NCBI GenBank assembly: GCA_964468435.1
Contig: CAYXVE010000066.1
Location: 1-26,526 of the forward strand
Direction of reading: 5' to 3'
From: JBCCTX01 sp964468435
GTDB taxonomy: Bacteria; Bacteroidota; Bacteroidia; J057
Length of the DNA stretch: 26,526 nt
Part shown: positions 9,201 to 17,109 of the stretch, one piece after another
Layout: every line of letters begins with the position of its first letter
How positions within the stretch are numbered: the stretch's first letter is position 1
Program-made: the position numbers and the translations under genes
The notes under the pieces: generated by a model
What the model saw: the letters and a program-made list of their open reading frames with translations, nothing else
Told to the model about the DNA's origin: nothing
Databases searched by the model: none

Positions 9201-9697
9201 GCCTTGAGAATTAAGGGATATCCGATCTTACGGGCCTCCAATATAGCATCTTCCGTGGTTTTTATCGGATCTTCACTATCGGGTATCAAGGGTACATTTA
9301 CACTTTGGGCCACTTCCTTGGCCTTTACCTTATCTCCCAGTCGGTCCATAACTTCAGCCCTGGGTCCGATGAAGGTGATTCCTGCTTCTTCGCATCTTCG
9401 CACAAAATGAGTGTTCTCCGACAGAAACCCATACCCCGGGTGAATGGCCTCCGAGCCAGTTTTTTTGGCAATTCGTATAATATCCTCAATGTCCAGATAG
9501 GATTTAAGGGGTTCATCTTCCGTGCCGACCTGATGTGCCTCATCAGCCTTGTAGCGATGCAGGGAGTAACGGTCTTCGAAAGAGTAGATAGCAACAGTCG
9601 AAATATGTAGTTCTGAGATAGCTCTGAGGACGCGTATGGCGATTTCACCACGGTTAGCAACAAGGATCTTGTTGAATTTGCGAAAAGTAGTATTCAT
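6248..9697 (-). CDS. pyc: Pyruvate carboxylase
   Basis: A 1149-residue single-chain, biotin-dependent enzyme that converts pyruvate, bicarbonate and ATP to oxaloacetate, replenishing the TCA cycle and the aspartate pool. Domains in order: biotin carboxylase about 8-460 (ILVANRGEIAIR at 11-22, glycine-rich ATP loop at 168-176, EVNPRIQVEHT at 294-304); carboxyltransferase from about 535 (TDTTFRDAHQS at 540-550, IKDMAG with the probable carbamylated K716, metal-binding HLHTHDTS at 743-750); the conserved PYC C-terminal region about 840-1060; and a biotinyl domain at about 1075-1149, with biotin on K1114 in EAMKMES. All parts expected of the alpha4-type enzyme are present in one chain, with no frameshift. 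It is monocistronic as far as can be seen: the neighbours are a convergent gene downstream and a gene ending 127 bases upstream. Confidence 0.97.
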   Translation of the reverse strand: MNTTFRKFNKILVANRGEIAIRVLRAISELHISTVAIYSFEDRYSLHRYKADEAHQVGTEDEPLKSYLDIEDIIRIAKKTGSEAIHPGYGFLSENTHFVRRCEEAGITFIGPRAEVMDRLGDKVKAKEVAQSVNVPLIPDSEDPIKTTEDAILEARKIGYPLILKAAAGGGGRGMRVVRSEQELATAFQEAHSEALNSFGDGTIFIERFIESPKHIEVQILGDNFGNIVHLYERDCSVQRRFQKVVEIAPSNLPQEIKDQLYDYALRIAQAVQYNNAGTVEFLVDQDNQVYFIEVNPRIQVEHTITEEITGIDIVRTQIQIASGRRLSEPQILLRSQADVNCHGFAIQCRITTEDPINNFKPDYGRIIAYRSPGGFGIRLDGGSIYPGMRISPFFDSMLVKISSWGNTLKGASQRMDRALREFRVRGVKTNIPFLLNVVKHPVFFRGQARVPFIQNHEELFEIEPSKDRGTRSLRYLADIVVNGNPNIKVFDPNHKFRTPKVPAFKPGNDYPQGTKNRLTELGRAEFIQELKHEKRIRYTDTTFRDAHQSLLATRMRTIDLLAVAESFAKNHPEVFSMEVWGGATFDVCLRFLKESPWDRLARIREAIPNIMLQMLLRGSNAVGYKAYPDNLIIKFIEKAWDTGIDLFRIFDSLNWVEAMKVSIRTVREHTGGIAEACICYTGDILDHNRTKYTLQYYLDLAKQLEDEGAHMLGIKDMAGLLKPYAAYKLITELQKVIDIPIHLHTHDTSSLQSATYLQAIEADVDIIDVSISAMSGLTAQPSFNSLVAMMKDHEREYPMNLDKLNEFSNYWEVVRSYYYPFESELRSGTAEVYNHEIPGGQYSNLLPQARAMGLEDRFEQVKQTYAEVNKLFGDIVKVTPSSKVVGDMALFMISNNLKVENIFNKGEEISFPSSVIQFFRGDLGQPYGGFPEELQKIILKGEKPYTDRPNAHLEPIDFDLDFKAFQAQFDDNLTELDFISYLLYPEVFEQYYDFVKTFGDVSQIPTLAFFYPMKPNEEILVKIEEGKNLLIEYMYKSEPNENGVCTVYYKLNGQTRAVEVTDRTLTVPKIGNRKAEKKHEIGSPLQGRLSKIFVKAGDEIKIDDSLFVVEAMKMESTITAHQEGKVLAIHLKEKDMVERDDLVIELED

Positions 9698-9824
9698 GTA
9701 CCGGAACTAATTTTATTCAGGGATTAAACAGAGTAGCCTGGCTAAATTAACACATTTATGATAATAATTTCATAGGGTATTTGAAATTATTTGAAGTATG
9801 CCATGTAGCCAGAACTCAAACACT

Positions 9825-11306
9825 TCAAGCCAGTATATCCTTCACCACATGACCATGTACATCTGTCAGCCGGAAATCTCTCCCCTGAAAATGATAGGTC
9901 AGTTTTTCGTGATCCATTCCCATCTGGTTCAGGATCGTCGCCTGTAGATCGTGAACGTGAACGCGATCTTTGATTCCGAAATAGCCAATTTCATCTGTTT
10001 CACCATAAACGATACCGGGTTTGACACCGCCTCCGGCAACCCACATGGTAAAGGCATCACTATGATGATCCCGGCCATTGAATGGCGCGACTTTACCTCC
10101 TCTGTTTTCTCGCATGGGAGTCCGGCCAAATTCTCCTCCCCATACGACCATGACATCTTCCATCATGCCCCGTTGTTTCAGGTCTTTGATGAGAGCAGTC
10201 ATGGGTTTATCTACTTCTTTACATCTTTCTAAAAATCCACCTTCCAGTGCTTCGAACTGACTGCTGCCATGAGAATCCCATCCTCTGTGATAGAGTTGGA
10301 TAAATCTCACCCCCCTTTCCGCTAAACGACGTGCAAGCAGGCAATTGTTGGCGAAAGATAACTTGCCGGGTTCTGTACCATACATCTCGTGGATGTAATC
10401 GGGTTCTGAGTCGATGTCCATCGCTTCTGGTACGGTAGTTTGCATTTTGAAAGCCATCTCGTACTGTGCAATTCTGGACAGGATTTCGGGATCACCCACT
10501 TTATCATATTGCATCTGATTGATCTCATTGATCGCATTGAGGGCGCCTCGGCGCAGGTCGCGGGGCATTCCATCGGGATCAGATACAAAGAGTACCGGAT
10601 CGCCTTTGGAGCGAAACTCTACGCCCTGAAAGAGGGAGGGCAGGAATCCGCTACCCCACAGGCCTTTTCCCCCACTAGGTTGAGAGTTACCGGATACCAT
10701 GACGATAAATCCTGGCAGGTTTTCATTCTCAGAGCCCAGGCCATATGTAATCCAGGAACCCATACTAGGACGTCCGGGTCGTGGGCTACCAGTATGTATA
10801 AAGAGCTGTGCCGGTGCATGATTGAACTCATCTGTATGCATAGCTTTCAGGAAGCACACTTCATCTACTACCTCCTGAAAGTGTGGGAATAATTCCGACA
10901 CCCATGCTCCGGATTGTCCGTATTGGTTGAACTGTGTCTGAGGTCCCAGCATCTTGGGTGTGCCGACAATAAATGCGAAGCGCTTTCCTTTCAGCAGCTC
11001 TGAGGGACAATCCTTGCCGTCATATTTTTGAAGGGCAGGTTTGTAGTCAAATAGCTCCAACTGGGAGGGTGCCCCAGCCATATGTAAGAAAATAACGGTT
11101 TTAGCTTTTGGGGCAAAATGAGGGGACTTTACAGCCTGGTGATTCTGATAGACGGCTTGATGGGATGAATCGCTTTTGAAGGGATTACATCCTGTCAGAC
11201 TTCCAAAGGCCATTGCCCCCATTCCCAGGGCACATTTTTTGAAAAAATGCCTCCGTTGTAGATATGATTGTTGAGATTCGAGTAATTCTTTGAGGAGATT
11301 ATCCAT
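9825..11306 (-). CDS. DUF1501 family protein with Tat-type lipoprotein signal
   Basis: A 493-residue protein of the DUF1501 family (alkaline phosphatase/sulfatase-like fold; function not established). The N-terminus has a twin-arginine motif, RRHFFKK at 18-24, a hydrophobic stretch and a lipobox LTGC ending at C40, so it is probably exported folded and lipid-anchored. Family motifs include FLHMAGAPSQLELFDYKP, the CNNCLLARRLAERGVRFIQLYH-like region, GWDSHG, VVWGGEFGRTP and GRDHH. DUF1501 proteins are typically encoded next to DUF1549/DUF1553 cytochrome proteins in Planctomycetes, Verrucomicrobia and some Bacteroidota, as here: its ATG overlaps the stop of that gene by one base (TAATG). The pair is therefore a translationally coupled operon. 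A role in breaking down complex organic matter has been suggested from genomic context only. Confidence 0.9.
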   Translation of the reverse strand: MDNLLKELLESQQSYLQRRHFFKKCALGMGAMAFGSLTGCNPFKSDSSHQAVYQNHQAVKSPHFAPKAKTVIFLHMAGAPSQLELFDYKPALQKYDGKDCPSELLKGKRFAFIVGTPKMLGPQTQFNQYGQSGAWVSELFPHFQEVVDEVCFLKAMHTDEFNHAPAQLFIHTGSPRPGRPSMGSWITYGLGSENENLPGFIVMVSGNSQPSGGKGLWGSGFLPSLFQGVEFRSKGDPVLFVSDPDGMPRDLRRGALNAINEINQMQYDKVGDPEILSRIAQYEMAFKMQTTVPEAMDIDSEPDYIHEMYGTEPGKLSFANNCLLARRLAERGVRFIQLYHRGWDSHGSSQFEALEGGFLERCKEVDKPMTALIKDLKQRGMMEDVMVVWGGEFGRTPMRENRGGKVAPFNGRDHHSDAFTMWVAGGGVKPGIVYGETDEIGYFGIKDRVHVHDLQATILNQMGMDHEKLTYHFQGRDFRLTDVHGHVVKDILA

Positions 11307-13624
11307 TATTCTTTGGTTATAAATTCATCAAGGTTTAACATCACATTGGCTATATGAGTCAAGGCTGCATGTTCAGGATTGCTATCATACATGGTCAGCA
11401 ACTTGTCTGCATCTTCGGGGTGTGCCTGGTAATGCTCAAAAGATTGATCATAAAAGTCCATCAGGGTTTTCAGTTTTTTACTAGGAGGAGATTTCATCAA
11501 TGCTAGTTCATACCCATAGCTAATTCGTTGTTTTGGCTCTGTTCCTCCCTCTGTAAGCATCCGGTGTGCCAGTGCCTGACTAGCTTCCAGATACACTGTA
11601 TCATTCATAGTTGTCAACGCCTGAAGGGGTGTATTGGTACGTATGCGGCGGGACACACATAATTCCCGGTTGGGCACATCAAAGTTGATCATGGAGGGGT
11701 AGGGGCTAGACCTTCGAATGTAAGTATACAAGGCTCTGCGAAAGCGATCTTCATCCTGTTCAGATTCCCAACGCATGACGTGGCGTATCACATTCCACAC
11801 ACCTTCAGGTTGTGGAGGCATCACACTCGGTCCATACATCTTATCACTGAGTAGGCCACTTACTCCTAGCGCCTGATCACGAATCTGCTCTGCTGAGAGC
11901 CTGAACCTGGGACCACGGGCCAGTAATTTGTTGCGCGGGTCTATTTCCAGGAGTTTGGGTGATACAGTAGAGCGCTGCTGATAGGTCTCAGACATTACGA
12001 TTTGTTTTAGCAATTGCTTCACACTCCAGTCATGCGTATATATAAACTCCATCGCAAGCCAATCGAGCAACGCCTGATTGGAAGGTTTAATACCCTGGGT
12101 TCCAAAATCCTCCAGTGTTTCCACCATGCCAATTCCAAAAATTTGCTCCCAAAAGCGGTTAACAATCACCCTAGAGGTGAGGGGGTTATCCGGACTGACG
12201 AGCCACTGAGCCAGGCCCAGACGATTTCGGGGATAATACATGGGCAGGCTTGATAGCTTGTCTGGAACTTCAGGCTGCACCTCTCTACCGTGAACCAGCC
12301 AGTTGCCACGTGTAAAAATGTGTGTAGTTCTGCATTCATCTGGTGGGAGTTCCTGCATAATAGGCGTTTTGGATGGCTTGATTTGCTGAAGGTCTTCTTT
12401 CAGCGAGAGATACTTTGGATGAGTTGTAGTATCTATTTCCTGAGCCAGGCTATCCATCCAGGTTTTGATCTCATCTATTTGTCTTTGCTGTACGCTGGAT
12501 AACGCCATTAGATTGGGATAATCGCTGGATTTGTCCGAATCAGCAGTATTATTGAAAAAGGCCATTAACTCATAGTATTCATCGTGGTTGATGGGATCAT
12601 AGGGATGACCATGGCATTGGACACATCCGATAGTGATACCCTGCCAGACTTCAAAGGTAGTGTTGACGCGGTCTATGACAGCTGTAACCCGGAATTCTTC
12701 ATCGTCTGTACCTCCCTCGTCATTAGACATGGTGTTGCGGTGAAAGGCAGTAGCGATGAGTTGATCGACATTGGCGTCAGGTAGTAGATCCCCTGCTAAT
12801 TGCTCAATGGTAAACTGGTCGAAGGGCATATTCTGGTTGAATGCATCGATGACCCAGTCGCGATACTGCCAGATCGTGCGTTGCCGATCTTTCTGATATC
12901 CCTGCGAATCTCCGTAACGTGCAAGGTCCATCCACATAGCGGCCCATTTTTCCCCGAATGCAGGTGAAGCCAATAGCTGATCTACTACTTTTTCATAGGC
13001 ATTGGGACTTTCGTCTTCCATGAAAGCCTGGGCTTCCTCCAATGTAGGTGGCACTCCGGTAAGATCCAGCGATACCCTGCGGATTAGGGTGGCTTGATCA
13101 GCTTTAGGAGAGAGATTCAACCCTTTCTTCCTGAGTTGTTTCTTCACCAGATGGTCGATTCCATTCTCCCCCGGACTAAGACCGTCGTTAACTTTCTCCC
13201 TAAATGACTGATCCAAAGGTACGAATGCCCAATGGGTTTTCCATTCAGCTCCTTGGTTAACCCACTTTGTAATCACATCAATCTCTTCCTGGGAAAGGGG
13301 AGGTCCATCTAGCGGCATTCTGATTTCCGGATCGCTGTGATCAAGTCTGTAAATCAGCTCACTTGCATCTGCATCACCAGGCACGATGGCAGGGTTGCCA
13401 CTATCACCTGCCAGAAGAGCGTCTTCCCGGGTCAGCAGACTCAGACCAGCACTTTTTTTGACTCCACCATGACAACTCATACAGCGTTTATTCAAGATCG
13501 GCCTTACGTCTATATTGAAGTCGACTTTGGGAGAAACAAAGGATTGCGTAGAAAAGTATACAATAAATGCCAAAGAAAACGTGAGTATTGCTACACTCAA
13601 ATATCTTATTCGTAGTAGTCCCAT
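11306..13624 (-). CDS. PSCyt1-DUF1549-DUF1553 protein (Planctomycete-type cytochrome c domain protein)
   Basis: A 772-residue exported protein. A hydrophobic N-terminal segment (about 9-28) serves as signal or anchor. Residues about 38-128 are a Planctomycete-type cytochrome c domain with a haem-binding CMSCH at 48-52 and a probable distal ligand M103 in RMPLDG. Residues about 155-360 are DUF1549 (PSCyt2), with SLDLTGVPPT, WMDLARYGDS and a second CxxCH, CVQCHGHPYDP, at 334-344. Residues about 445-735 are DUF1553 (PSD1), starting NRLGLAQWLVSPDNPLTSR and including ELCVSRRIRTNTPLQALTTMND. Domain order and length match the family. It is the first gene of a two-gene operon with the DUF1501 protein and is divergent from a membrane-anchored winged-helix protein at 13787. 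The biochemical role is unknown; the haem sites suggest electron transfer linked to a periplasmic reaction. Confidence 0.93.
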   Translation of the reverse strand: MGLLRIRYLSVAILTFSLAFIVYFSTQSFVSPKVDFNIDVRPILNKRCMSCHGGVKKSAGLSLLTREDALLAGDSGNPAIVPGDADASELIYRLDHSDPEIRMPLDGPPLSQEEIDVITKWVNQGAEWKTHWAFVPLDQSFREKVNDGLSPGENGIDHLVKKQLRKKGLNLSPKADQATLIRRVSLDLTGVPPTLEEAQAFMEDESPNAYEKVVDQLLASPAFGEKWAAMWMDLARYGDSQGYQKDRQRTIWQYRDWVIDAFNQNMPFDQFTIEQLAGDLLPDANVDQLIATAFHRNTMSNDEGGTDDEEFRVTAVIDRVNTTFEVWQGITIGCVQCHGHPYDPINHDEYYELMAFFNNTADSDKSSDYPNLMALSSVQQRQIDEIKTWMDSLAQEIDTTTHPKYLSLKEDLQQIKPSKTPIMQELPPDECRTTHIFTRGNWLVHGREVQPEVPDKLSSLPMYYPRNRLGLAQWLVSPDNPLTSRVIVNRFWEQIFGIGMVETLEDFGTQGIKPSNQALLDWLAMEFIYTHDWSVKQLLKQIVMSETYQQRSTVSPKLLEIDPRNKLLARGPRFRLSAEQIRDQALGVSGLLSDKMYGPSVMPPQPEGVWNVIRHVMRWESEQDEDRFRRALYTYIRRSSPYPSMINFDVPNRELCVSRRIRTNTPLQALTTMNDTVYLEASQALAHRMLTEGGTEPKQRISYGYELALMKSPPSKKLKTLMDFYDQSFEHYQAHPEDADKLLTMYDSNPEHAALTHIANVMLNLDEFITKE

Positions 13625-13725
13625 TGTTTGATGTAAGGTGTTATTTAAAAAACCAGTTTTTTGTTAATACTTCCCAAGATAATAAATTGCGTGAGAATTT
13701 ATTGGATTTATTAGGGATACAAACC

Positions 13726-13746
13726 GTTTATTAACGGTTAATAAAC
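13726..13746. promoter_or_regulatory. Perfect 10+1+10 palindrome, candidate operator (copy 1)
   Basis: GTTTATTAAC (13726-13735), one G, then its exact reverse complement GTTAATAAAC (13737-13746). It lies in the 162-base region between the divergent DUF1549/DUF1553 gene and the winged-helix membrane protein. Size and symmetry are those of a site for a dimeric DNA-binding protein. Confidence 0.55.
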
Positions 13747-13760
13747 TCATAAATATTGAA

Positions 13761-13777
13761 GTTTATTAACTGTTAAT
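13761..13777. promoter_or_regulatory. Second, partial copy of the palindrome (copy 2)
   Basis: GTTTATTAAC (13761-13770), one T, then GTTAAT (13772-13777): the left arm is identical to copy 1 and six of ten bases of the right arm are kept. The centres of the two copies are 35 bases apart. Copy 2 ends nine bases before the ATG at 13787, a position suited to autoregulation. Confidence 0.5.
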
Positions 13778-13786
13778 GGAAAAAGT

Positions 13787-15004
13787 ATGTATATTAAAGA
13801 TATGGTAAAGCAAGACTATGAGGCACATATACAACGCATTATTTATAGTAAGGGGTTTGGGCATTCCAAGACTTATGCCAGTTTGCTGAGTTATATCGTA
13901 CATGCATCAGTAAAAGGACAAGTACCCAAGGAGATTTCTATCGCGATTGACGTATTTGGAAAAGATGAAAACTATAATCCCGCTCAAGATACGCTGGTCA
14001 GGGTATATATGTATAATCTTCGTAAAAAGTTAAAGTATTATTATGAGCATGAAGGTAAAGAAGAATCCTATCAGATCACGATTCCCAAGGGTAAATATGA
14101 AGCGATTTTTGCAGAACCAGAATGCATTTCCTCAAAAGCGTCCAAACAGGGATCTATCCCCCTGCAGTGGATGGTAGGACTGGTAATATTAATCTTGATT
14201 TTTGGGGCGTTGAACTTTTGGTTGTTTAAGCTGGGAAATGTAGAAGAGCAAGACAAGACGGTTGCTGATTCAGAGATATGGGCTGGTTTCATTCAGCCAG
14301 AAGGCATGACTCTTTCGATTGTTATGGGAGATATATTTTTATTTGAGGAATATGATACGTTATTGGGGCGAATGAGAATGGTACGAGATTCGTGGATCAA
14401 TTCCGCAGATGATCTCGAATCACTCGTCAATAGCGATCCACGTCTTTCTGACCGCAATCTATCCATAGCAGAAAACCCCTTACTCACCAAAAGTCAGGTA
14501 TTTAGCCTAAAATCCCTCATTCCTGTAGTGGGTGAAATGTCCGATGACTTCTTTATTCGCGTGATGTCGAGGATAAATTCGGAAGAGCTTCACGACCGGG
14601 ATCTCATATTTATAGGCCTATACAAAACCCTGGGATTATTGGAATATGTATTTGACTCTTCACATTTTTTCCTGACGACCCCGTATACTGAACTGGTTCA
14701 TGAGCCCACGAGTGAAGTGATCTACCAGGAGGGAAATCCTCTGGCACGTCATAAGGATTACGGTTATTTGGCAAAGGTCAATGGTCCAAATAACAATCAG
14801 ATCATGATCATTTCCAGCTTTACGGATACCGGAATCATGCAGGTTATCAATCAGATCACCCGACCTGCCTCAATCCTTGAACTAGAGCAGTCTATTTCGG
14901 CAGAGTTAGGCAAAGTTCCACCCGAATGGGAGGTATTATTTGAAGTGGGTGGCTACGACCGAATCAATCTGATGGCGAATATTAAGTATGTGTATGAAAG
15001 ATAA
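13787..15004 (+). CDS. Membrane-anchored winged-helix protein (wHTH-TM-periplasmic domain)
   Basis: A 405-residue protein. Residues about 10-110 resemble the winged-helix (ToxR/OmpR-like) domain found at the N-terminus of many Acidobacteria and Bacteroidota proteins: a helical start, EISIAIDVFGKDENYNP at 49-65, D68-TLVRVYMYNLRKKLKYYY at 68-86 (probable recognition region) and the wing YQITIPKGKYEAIF at 95-108. Residues about 125-147 are one membrane helix. The remaining ~255 residues would be periplasmic, with alpha/beta-looking strands (RDLIFIGLYKT, QIMIISSFTDTG) but no family I can name. It may sense a periplasmic signal and regulate transcription directly from the membrane, like ToxR or CadC. 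The divergent haem-domain operon is the obvious candidate target, and palindromes lie just upstream of its own ATG. A later start at M6 is possible. No receiver domain or kinase is present. Confidence 0.75.
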   Translation: MYIKDMVKQDYEAHIQRIIYSKGFGHSKTYASLLSYIVHASVKGQVPKEISIAIDVFGKDENYNPAQDTLVRVYMYNLRKKLKYYYEHEGKEESYQITIPKGKYEAIFAEPECISSKASKQGSIPLQWMVGLVILILIFGALNFWLFKLGNVEEQDKTVADSEIWAGFIQPEGMTLSIVMGDIFLFEEYDTLLGRMRMVRDSWINSADDLESLVNSDPRLSDRNLSIAENPLLTKSQVFSLKSLIPVVGEMSDDFFIRVMSRINSEELHDRDLIFIGLYKTLGLLEYVFDSSHFFLTTPYTELVHEPTSEVIYQEGNPLARHKDYGYLAKVNGPNNNQIMIISSFTDTGIMQVINQITRPASILELEQSISAELGKVPPEWEVLFEVGGYDRINLMANIKYVYER

Positions 15005-15075
15005 GAGTCTGTGACCCATCACAATTGATGATCAACTTAGTAAAGCGATGATATCTACCAAGCTAGAGCTATTAT

Positions 15076-15903
15076 TTACCAATTAATCGGCCCTGTTCCC
15101 AGATACTTGTCTATCAGGGGCATGTAATAGTCTTTCATATCGTTGAGATCGTAAATCGTCTCGGTTTTGGTATACAAGTCATACTGGTTAAAATCTTTTA
15201 CCCATTTCTTATATTGCTCGTCCTTCTCATGGGTAATTTCCTGATAGCTGCCTCCGGTATGCCAGGGGTAAAAGGAGTGATAGCGTATCATGATCATGCC
15301 AGGTTGTGGAATTTTATTGCCAGAATGCTGGGAAAGTACACGGTAAAGATATTCGTCGTGTCCCCATGCCAGATCCGTATTGTCAATACCACAATGAGGA
15401 TCGTATATTCCAAGGGGGGTATTGTATCTCCCATCTTGCATATCGGGATTGAGTTCATTGAATTCAGGATATACGCAACTGTCGGGAAGTTTACAACCCA
15501 CGATAAACACATCTCCCACCATCCCCCATTGTTCGGCCTGGCTGGTACCATCTTCATCGCATCCCCAGAGGAACATGACTTTACCTAGATCATGGATCAG
15601 GCCTACTACTTGCATCCATTCTGGGCGATTGTCGTGGCGGATAGCCTCTGCTGACTGTACGAGATGCTGCACATTGGGCAGGTCGATGTCTGGATCACTG
15701 ACGTCGATTAGTTCATTGAGACGTTCCATGGCTTCCCAAACGTGGAGAGGCTTGTCAAAGGTGAGATATTTTTCATGCATGCGCTGTACATAGTCATAAG
15801 TCTGACGACTGCGCATTTTGCGGTAATGCTCTCGAACAGCAGCGGTGACATCACCCTGGTCGTAATTGCGAAACTCCTGTTTATCTTTGGTTGTGATTGG
15901 CAT
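15076..15903 (-). CDS. Myo-inositol oxygenase
   Basis: A 275-residue di-iron oxygenase of the MIOX family, which cleaves myo-inositol with O2 to D-glucuronate. All six iron ligands known from the mouse enzyme have counterparts: H80 (NVQHLVQSAEAIR), H104 and D105 (GLIHDLGK), H182 (WGHDEYLY), H209 (RYHSFYPWH) and D242 (QYDLYTK). The length is close to that of the animal enzyme, so it is complete. No inositol dehydrogenase, transporter or uronate gene is nearby; the gene upstream on the same strand is a DUF350 membrane protein, 70 bases away, possibly co-transcribed. MIOX is mainly known from eukaryotes but homologues exist in some bacteria, including Bacteroidota. The enzyme is predicted to be cytoplasmic. 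Confidence 0.95.
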   Translation of the reverse strand: MPITTKDKQEFRNYDQGDVTAAVREHYRKMRSRQTYDYVQRMHEKYLTFDKPLHVWEAMERLNELIDVSDPDIDLPNVQHLVQSAEAIRHDNRPEWMQVVGLIHDLGKVMFLWGCDEDGTSQAEQWGMVGDVFIVGCKLPDSCVYPEFNELNPDMQDGRYNTPLGIYDPHCGIDNTDLAWGHDEYLYRVLSQHSGNKIPQPGMIMIRYHSFYPWHTGGSYQEITHEKDEQYKKWVKDFNQYDLYTKTETIYDLNDMKDYYMPLIDKYLGTGPINW

Positions 15904-15973
15904 CTAATGCTTCTTTGATTGCTTAAATCTTTTTTAAAAATAAGAAAATTTGTGGGAGTAGATTCAGGTATTT

Positions 15974-16825
15974 TTACAATAAATAGGCCAGCACCGCTGA
16001 AAAGCAGATTGACACAAACATCTCCAGTAAACCCGCTCCCAGATTTCTGTCATTGACAATTTCTGTTACCAGATTGGAATTGCGAAGTACAAAACGATCG
16101 AAGATCAGCTTGATACCGATCAGATATACAAAAACTAGGGCTACGTCTATACCCAGTTTGGCTAAGTCATAGCCCCAACTGGTGAAGTCGCCCGATACAG
16201 CTTTCATCACAATAATCCCAATGGCAATCATACCTCCGGCAAATCCCAGCCCAGCAGCTACATTATCTTTTTCAATCTCATCATGCACATCATAGGGAGT
16301 AAGACGGGAATATAACAAGGCAAATATTATCAGGCTGATCTGTCCCAGCAGGAAAAATACAAAAGCTGTCAGCGGACCGCCACCCTCACCGTGAACAGCC
16401 CCGGCTATTATCAGCCCTGATGCGATATACATGCCTGCTTCCACAGCACCCGTTCCGGAATTCTGATCGTGGACAATCTCTTTGTTGGGAGAAAACTTAT
16501 ATAAAATGAGTTTGTCATTGACGACACGTGTAAGAATCAGTAGCATCATACCCGCCAGGGTATATGCTACAACCTCTATAACATCCTGTACAAAATCATA
16601 GGAGGGCCCATCCAATGCGCCGATAAATATAATGGTAATCCCGATAAAATATCCTGAAGTGCTAACAGATACAGCATCGTTGTCTTTGAGGGTAAGTTCT
16701 TCATCCAAGTTAAACTGGGAAAAAAAGCCTTTAATCCATTTTGCCAGGAAAAAGATAATGACATAGAGCAATATATAGGTCGCTCCAGATAGCCACTGAT
16801 CGGGATCAAAGAGATCGAATTCCAT
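15974..16825 (-). CDS. DUF350 family membrane protein with two tandem modules
   Basis: A 283-residue membrane protein with about eight hydrophobic helices. It is an internal duplication: EIVHDQNSGTGAVEAG at 116-131 is repeated as EIVNDRNLGAGLLEMF at 255-270, and the polar DNDAVSVSTSGYFIGI at 48-63 corresponds to KDNVAAGLGFAGGMIA at 186-201. These are the start and end signatures of a DUF350 module, so the protein contains two such modules of about 100 residues each plus an extra N-terminal helix (13-30). The family is an inner-membrane protein of unknown function. It precedes the myo-inositol oxygenase gene on the same strand. The long upstream region (16826-17203) is shared with a divergent gene. 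Confidence 0.85.
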   Translation of the reverse strand: MEFDLFDPDQWLSGATYILLYVIIFFLAKWIKGFFSQFNLDEELTLKDNDAVSVSTSGYFIGITIIFIGALDGPSYDFVQDVIEVVAYTLAGMMLLILTRVVNDKLILYKFSPNKEIVHDQNSGTGAVEAGMYIASGLIIAGAVHGEGGGPLTAFVFFLLGQISLIIFALLYSRLTPYDVHDEIEKDNVAAGLGFAGGMIAIGIIVMKAVSGDFTSWGYDLAKLGIDVALVFVYLIGIKLIFDRFVLRNSNLVTEIVNDRNLGAGLLEMFVSICFSAVLAYLL

Positions 16826-17047
16826 ATTTGGGTGCGTTAAAAATGATGGTCAAATTGTCGTACGAAAGTATTTCTATGTCAAAGTGCATCTTCTCAAGAG
16901 TAAATATAGAACTTTATCGATTTTTTTAGGAAAGTTTTGCAACTCTTTGCACGTTAGGGTCATCTATATTGTAGTAACCATCAGAAAAAAATTCATAGAC
17001 CAAAGGCTGTAAAAGGTAGTTGATATACTATCTATCTAATAACGATC

Positions 17048-17075
17048 AATTTATGATTATTTAATATCATAAATT
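17048..17075. repeat. Perfect 10-bp inverted repeat, 8-base loop
   Basis: AATTTATGAT (17048-17057) and its reverse complement ATCATAAATT (17066-17075) flank eight A/T bases. It has no T-tract context and a low-G+C stem, so it is more likely a protein-binding site than a terminator. Confidence 0.5.
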
Positions 17076-17109
17076 ATGGATTATTCGGCATACTCGTTTG
17101 TTTTGTAGT

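Noticed and set aside
10440..10892. 150-codon plus-strand open frame inside the DUF1501 gene
   Set aside because: It is antisense to a well-supported protein, has no recognisable domain and no promoter; a chance frame.
15025..15035. Short palindrome TTGAT-G-ATCAA between convergent genes, considered as a terminator
   Set aside because: The stem is five base pairs with a one-base centre and no T-tract on either strand.
15422..15793. 123-codon plus-strand open frame antisense to myo-inositol oxygenase
   Set aside because: The minus-strand enzyme has all its metal ligands here; the antisense frame is serine/arginine rich without motifs.
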